Shown: positions 61,647 to 64,000 of the stretch, one piece after another | How the letters are laid out: the number at the start of each line of letters is the position of its first letter | Position numbering within the stretch: the first letter of the stretch is position 1 | Assembly: GCF_003201655.1 (NCBI RefSeq) | Contig: NZ_QJJU01000003.1 | Span: 186,001 to 250,000, forward strand | Source: Mycolicibacterium moriokaense | GTDB lineage: Bacteria; Actinomycetota; Actinomycetes; Mycobacteriales; Mycobacteriaceae | DNA length: 64,000 nucleotides | Direction: 5' to 3' | Notes under the pieces: generated by a model | The model's database searches: none | The model's input: the letters and a program-made list of their open reading frames with translations, nothing else | What the model was told of the DNA's origin: nothing | Program-made: the position numbers and the translations under genes

Positions 61647-61979
61647 CTACTTAGGTGGCAGGCTCTTGGCGTAGTCGACGCCGCGGATGACCCAGCTCTG
61701 CAGCTGACGTTTGGTCTTGACGCCGTCGAGCGACACGCGCAGCCAGCCTCGGGTTTCACGCCCTGCCATCACCATCGGTTCGACGTGATCGCGGGCCAGC
61801 AGCTTCTCGGTCTCATCAGGAGGCACCCGGACCATCAGCCCGCCGTGGCCGCTGGCGGCCACCGACATGTTGCCATTGATCAGGAATGCCAGCCCACCGA
61901 ACATCCGCTTCTCCTCGACGCCGCGTTCGGCTGCGACGAGCTCACGGATGCGGTAGGCCAAGTCTTCGTCGTAGGCCAT
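61647..61979 (-). CDS. TfoX/Sxy N-terminal-domain protein
   Basis: 110 residues that match the TfoX_N domain almost end to end: MAYDEDLAYRIRELVAAE, EEKRMFGGLAFLINGNMSVAASGHGGLMVRV, and AGRETRGWLRVSLDGVKTKRQLQSWV. In gamma-proteobacteria TfoX promotes competence; stand-alone N-terminal domains in actinobacteria have no assigned role. It lies 30 bp downstream of lon on the minus strand, so it may be co-expressed with it. Confidence 0.87.
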   Translation of the reverse strand: MAYDEDLAYRIRELVAAERGVEEKRMFGGLAFLINGNMSVAASGHGGLMVRVPPDETEKLLARDHVEPMVMAGRETRGWLRVSLDGVKTKRQLQSWVIRGVDYAKSLPPK

Positions 61980-62009
61980 GCACCGACGGTAGCCGCAGCG
62001 ACCGACAGA

Positions 62010-64000
<1,991 letters not shown>

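Overview
The window is high-GC actinobacterial DNA and almost certainly comes from a fast-growing Mycobacterium (Mycolicibacterium type). Gene order follows the Mycobacterium tuberculosis block Rv1817 to Rv1869c: flavoprotein, BacA-like ABC transporters, ilvG, secA2, pgsA2, two DUF881 proteins with a small basic protein between them, gcvH, garA, two MerR regulators, gcvP, glcB, two CNNM/CBS proteins, guaB1, gnd, blaR/blaI-like pair, thioesterase, ureABCFGD, ndh, F420 oxidoreductase, modBC, apa, glsB-like, adhA, CoA-transferase/thiolase pair. No PE/PPE gene, IS element, prophage, CRISPR array or tRNA was seen. A lon gene at the right edge also fits a fast grower, because M. tuberculosis lacks Lon. 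The M. tuberculosis correspondences come from memory of gene order and protein sequence, not from a search.

Layout. (1) 1-7744: the tail of a flavoprotein, then a minus-strand cluster of an aromatic-ring-hydroxylase-like FAD monooxygenase followed by three tandem SbmA/BacA-type ABC transporters. The last transporter is broken by two frameshifts. (2) 7766-17763, plus strand: ilvG, an acetyltransferase, secA2, pgsA2 and the DUF881/Sbp group, then gcvH-garA-MerR-nuclease. (3) 17974-21711: a second MerR gene, then gcvP behind a tandem glycine riboswitch. (4) 21722-32937: an alpha/beta hydrolase, a membrane-anchored VWA protein, malate synthase G, a membrane esterase, and a translationally coupled chain of two CNNM/CBS proteins, an uncharacterised protein and a lipase-like lipoprotein that lacks its nucleophilic Ser. 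(5) 33139-38942: guaB1, gnd, blaR/blaI-like genes; then an IdeR-box-controlled FhuF-like gene and a compact IdeR-box promoter, two-hairpin RNA and strong terminator that looks like the iron-sparing small RNA MrsI; then a rhodanese. (6) 39004-45126: thioesterase, the ureABCFGD operon, ndh. (7) 45226-53979: F420 oxidoreductase, SDR, modBC without modA, apa, small secreted proteins, adhA, a CGNR regulator and a CPBP protease. (8) 54053-64000: an F420-oxidoreductase, double CoA-transferase and thiolase operon facing an oxidoreductase, lipoprotein and SDR operon, two small genes, and the 3-prime part of lon.

How the genes work together. Central metabolism is strongly represented: glycine cleavage (gcvH, gcvP, with GarA as the phospho-switch of the TCA/glutamate node), glyoxylate shunt (glcB), pentose phosphate (gnd), purine salvage (guaB1), branched-chain amino acids (ilvG) and respiration (ndh). 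Urease and its accessory proteins form one overlapping operon with no UreE. Iron control is visible at two IdeR boxes about 790 bp apart. Many genes overlap by 4 or 8 bp, five convergent gene pairs share a CTAG/CTAA stop overlap, and several starts have a TANNNT hexamer 6-7 nt upstream, as leaderless mycobacterial transcripts do.
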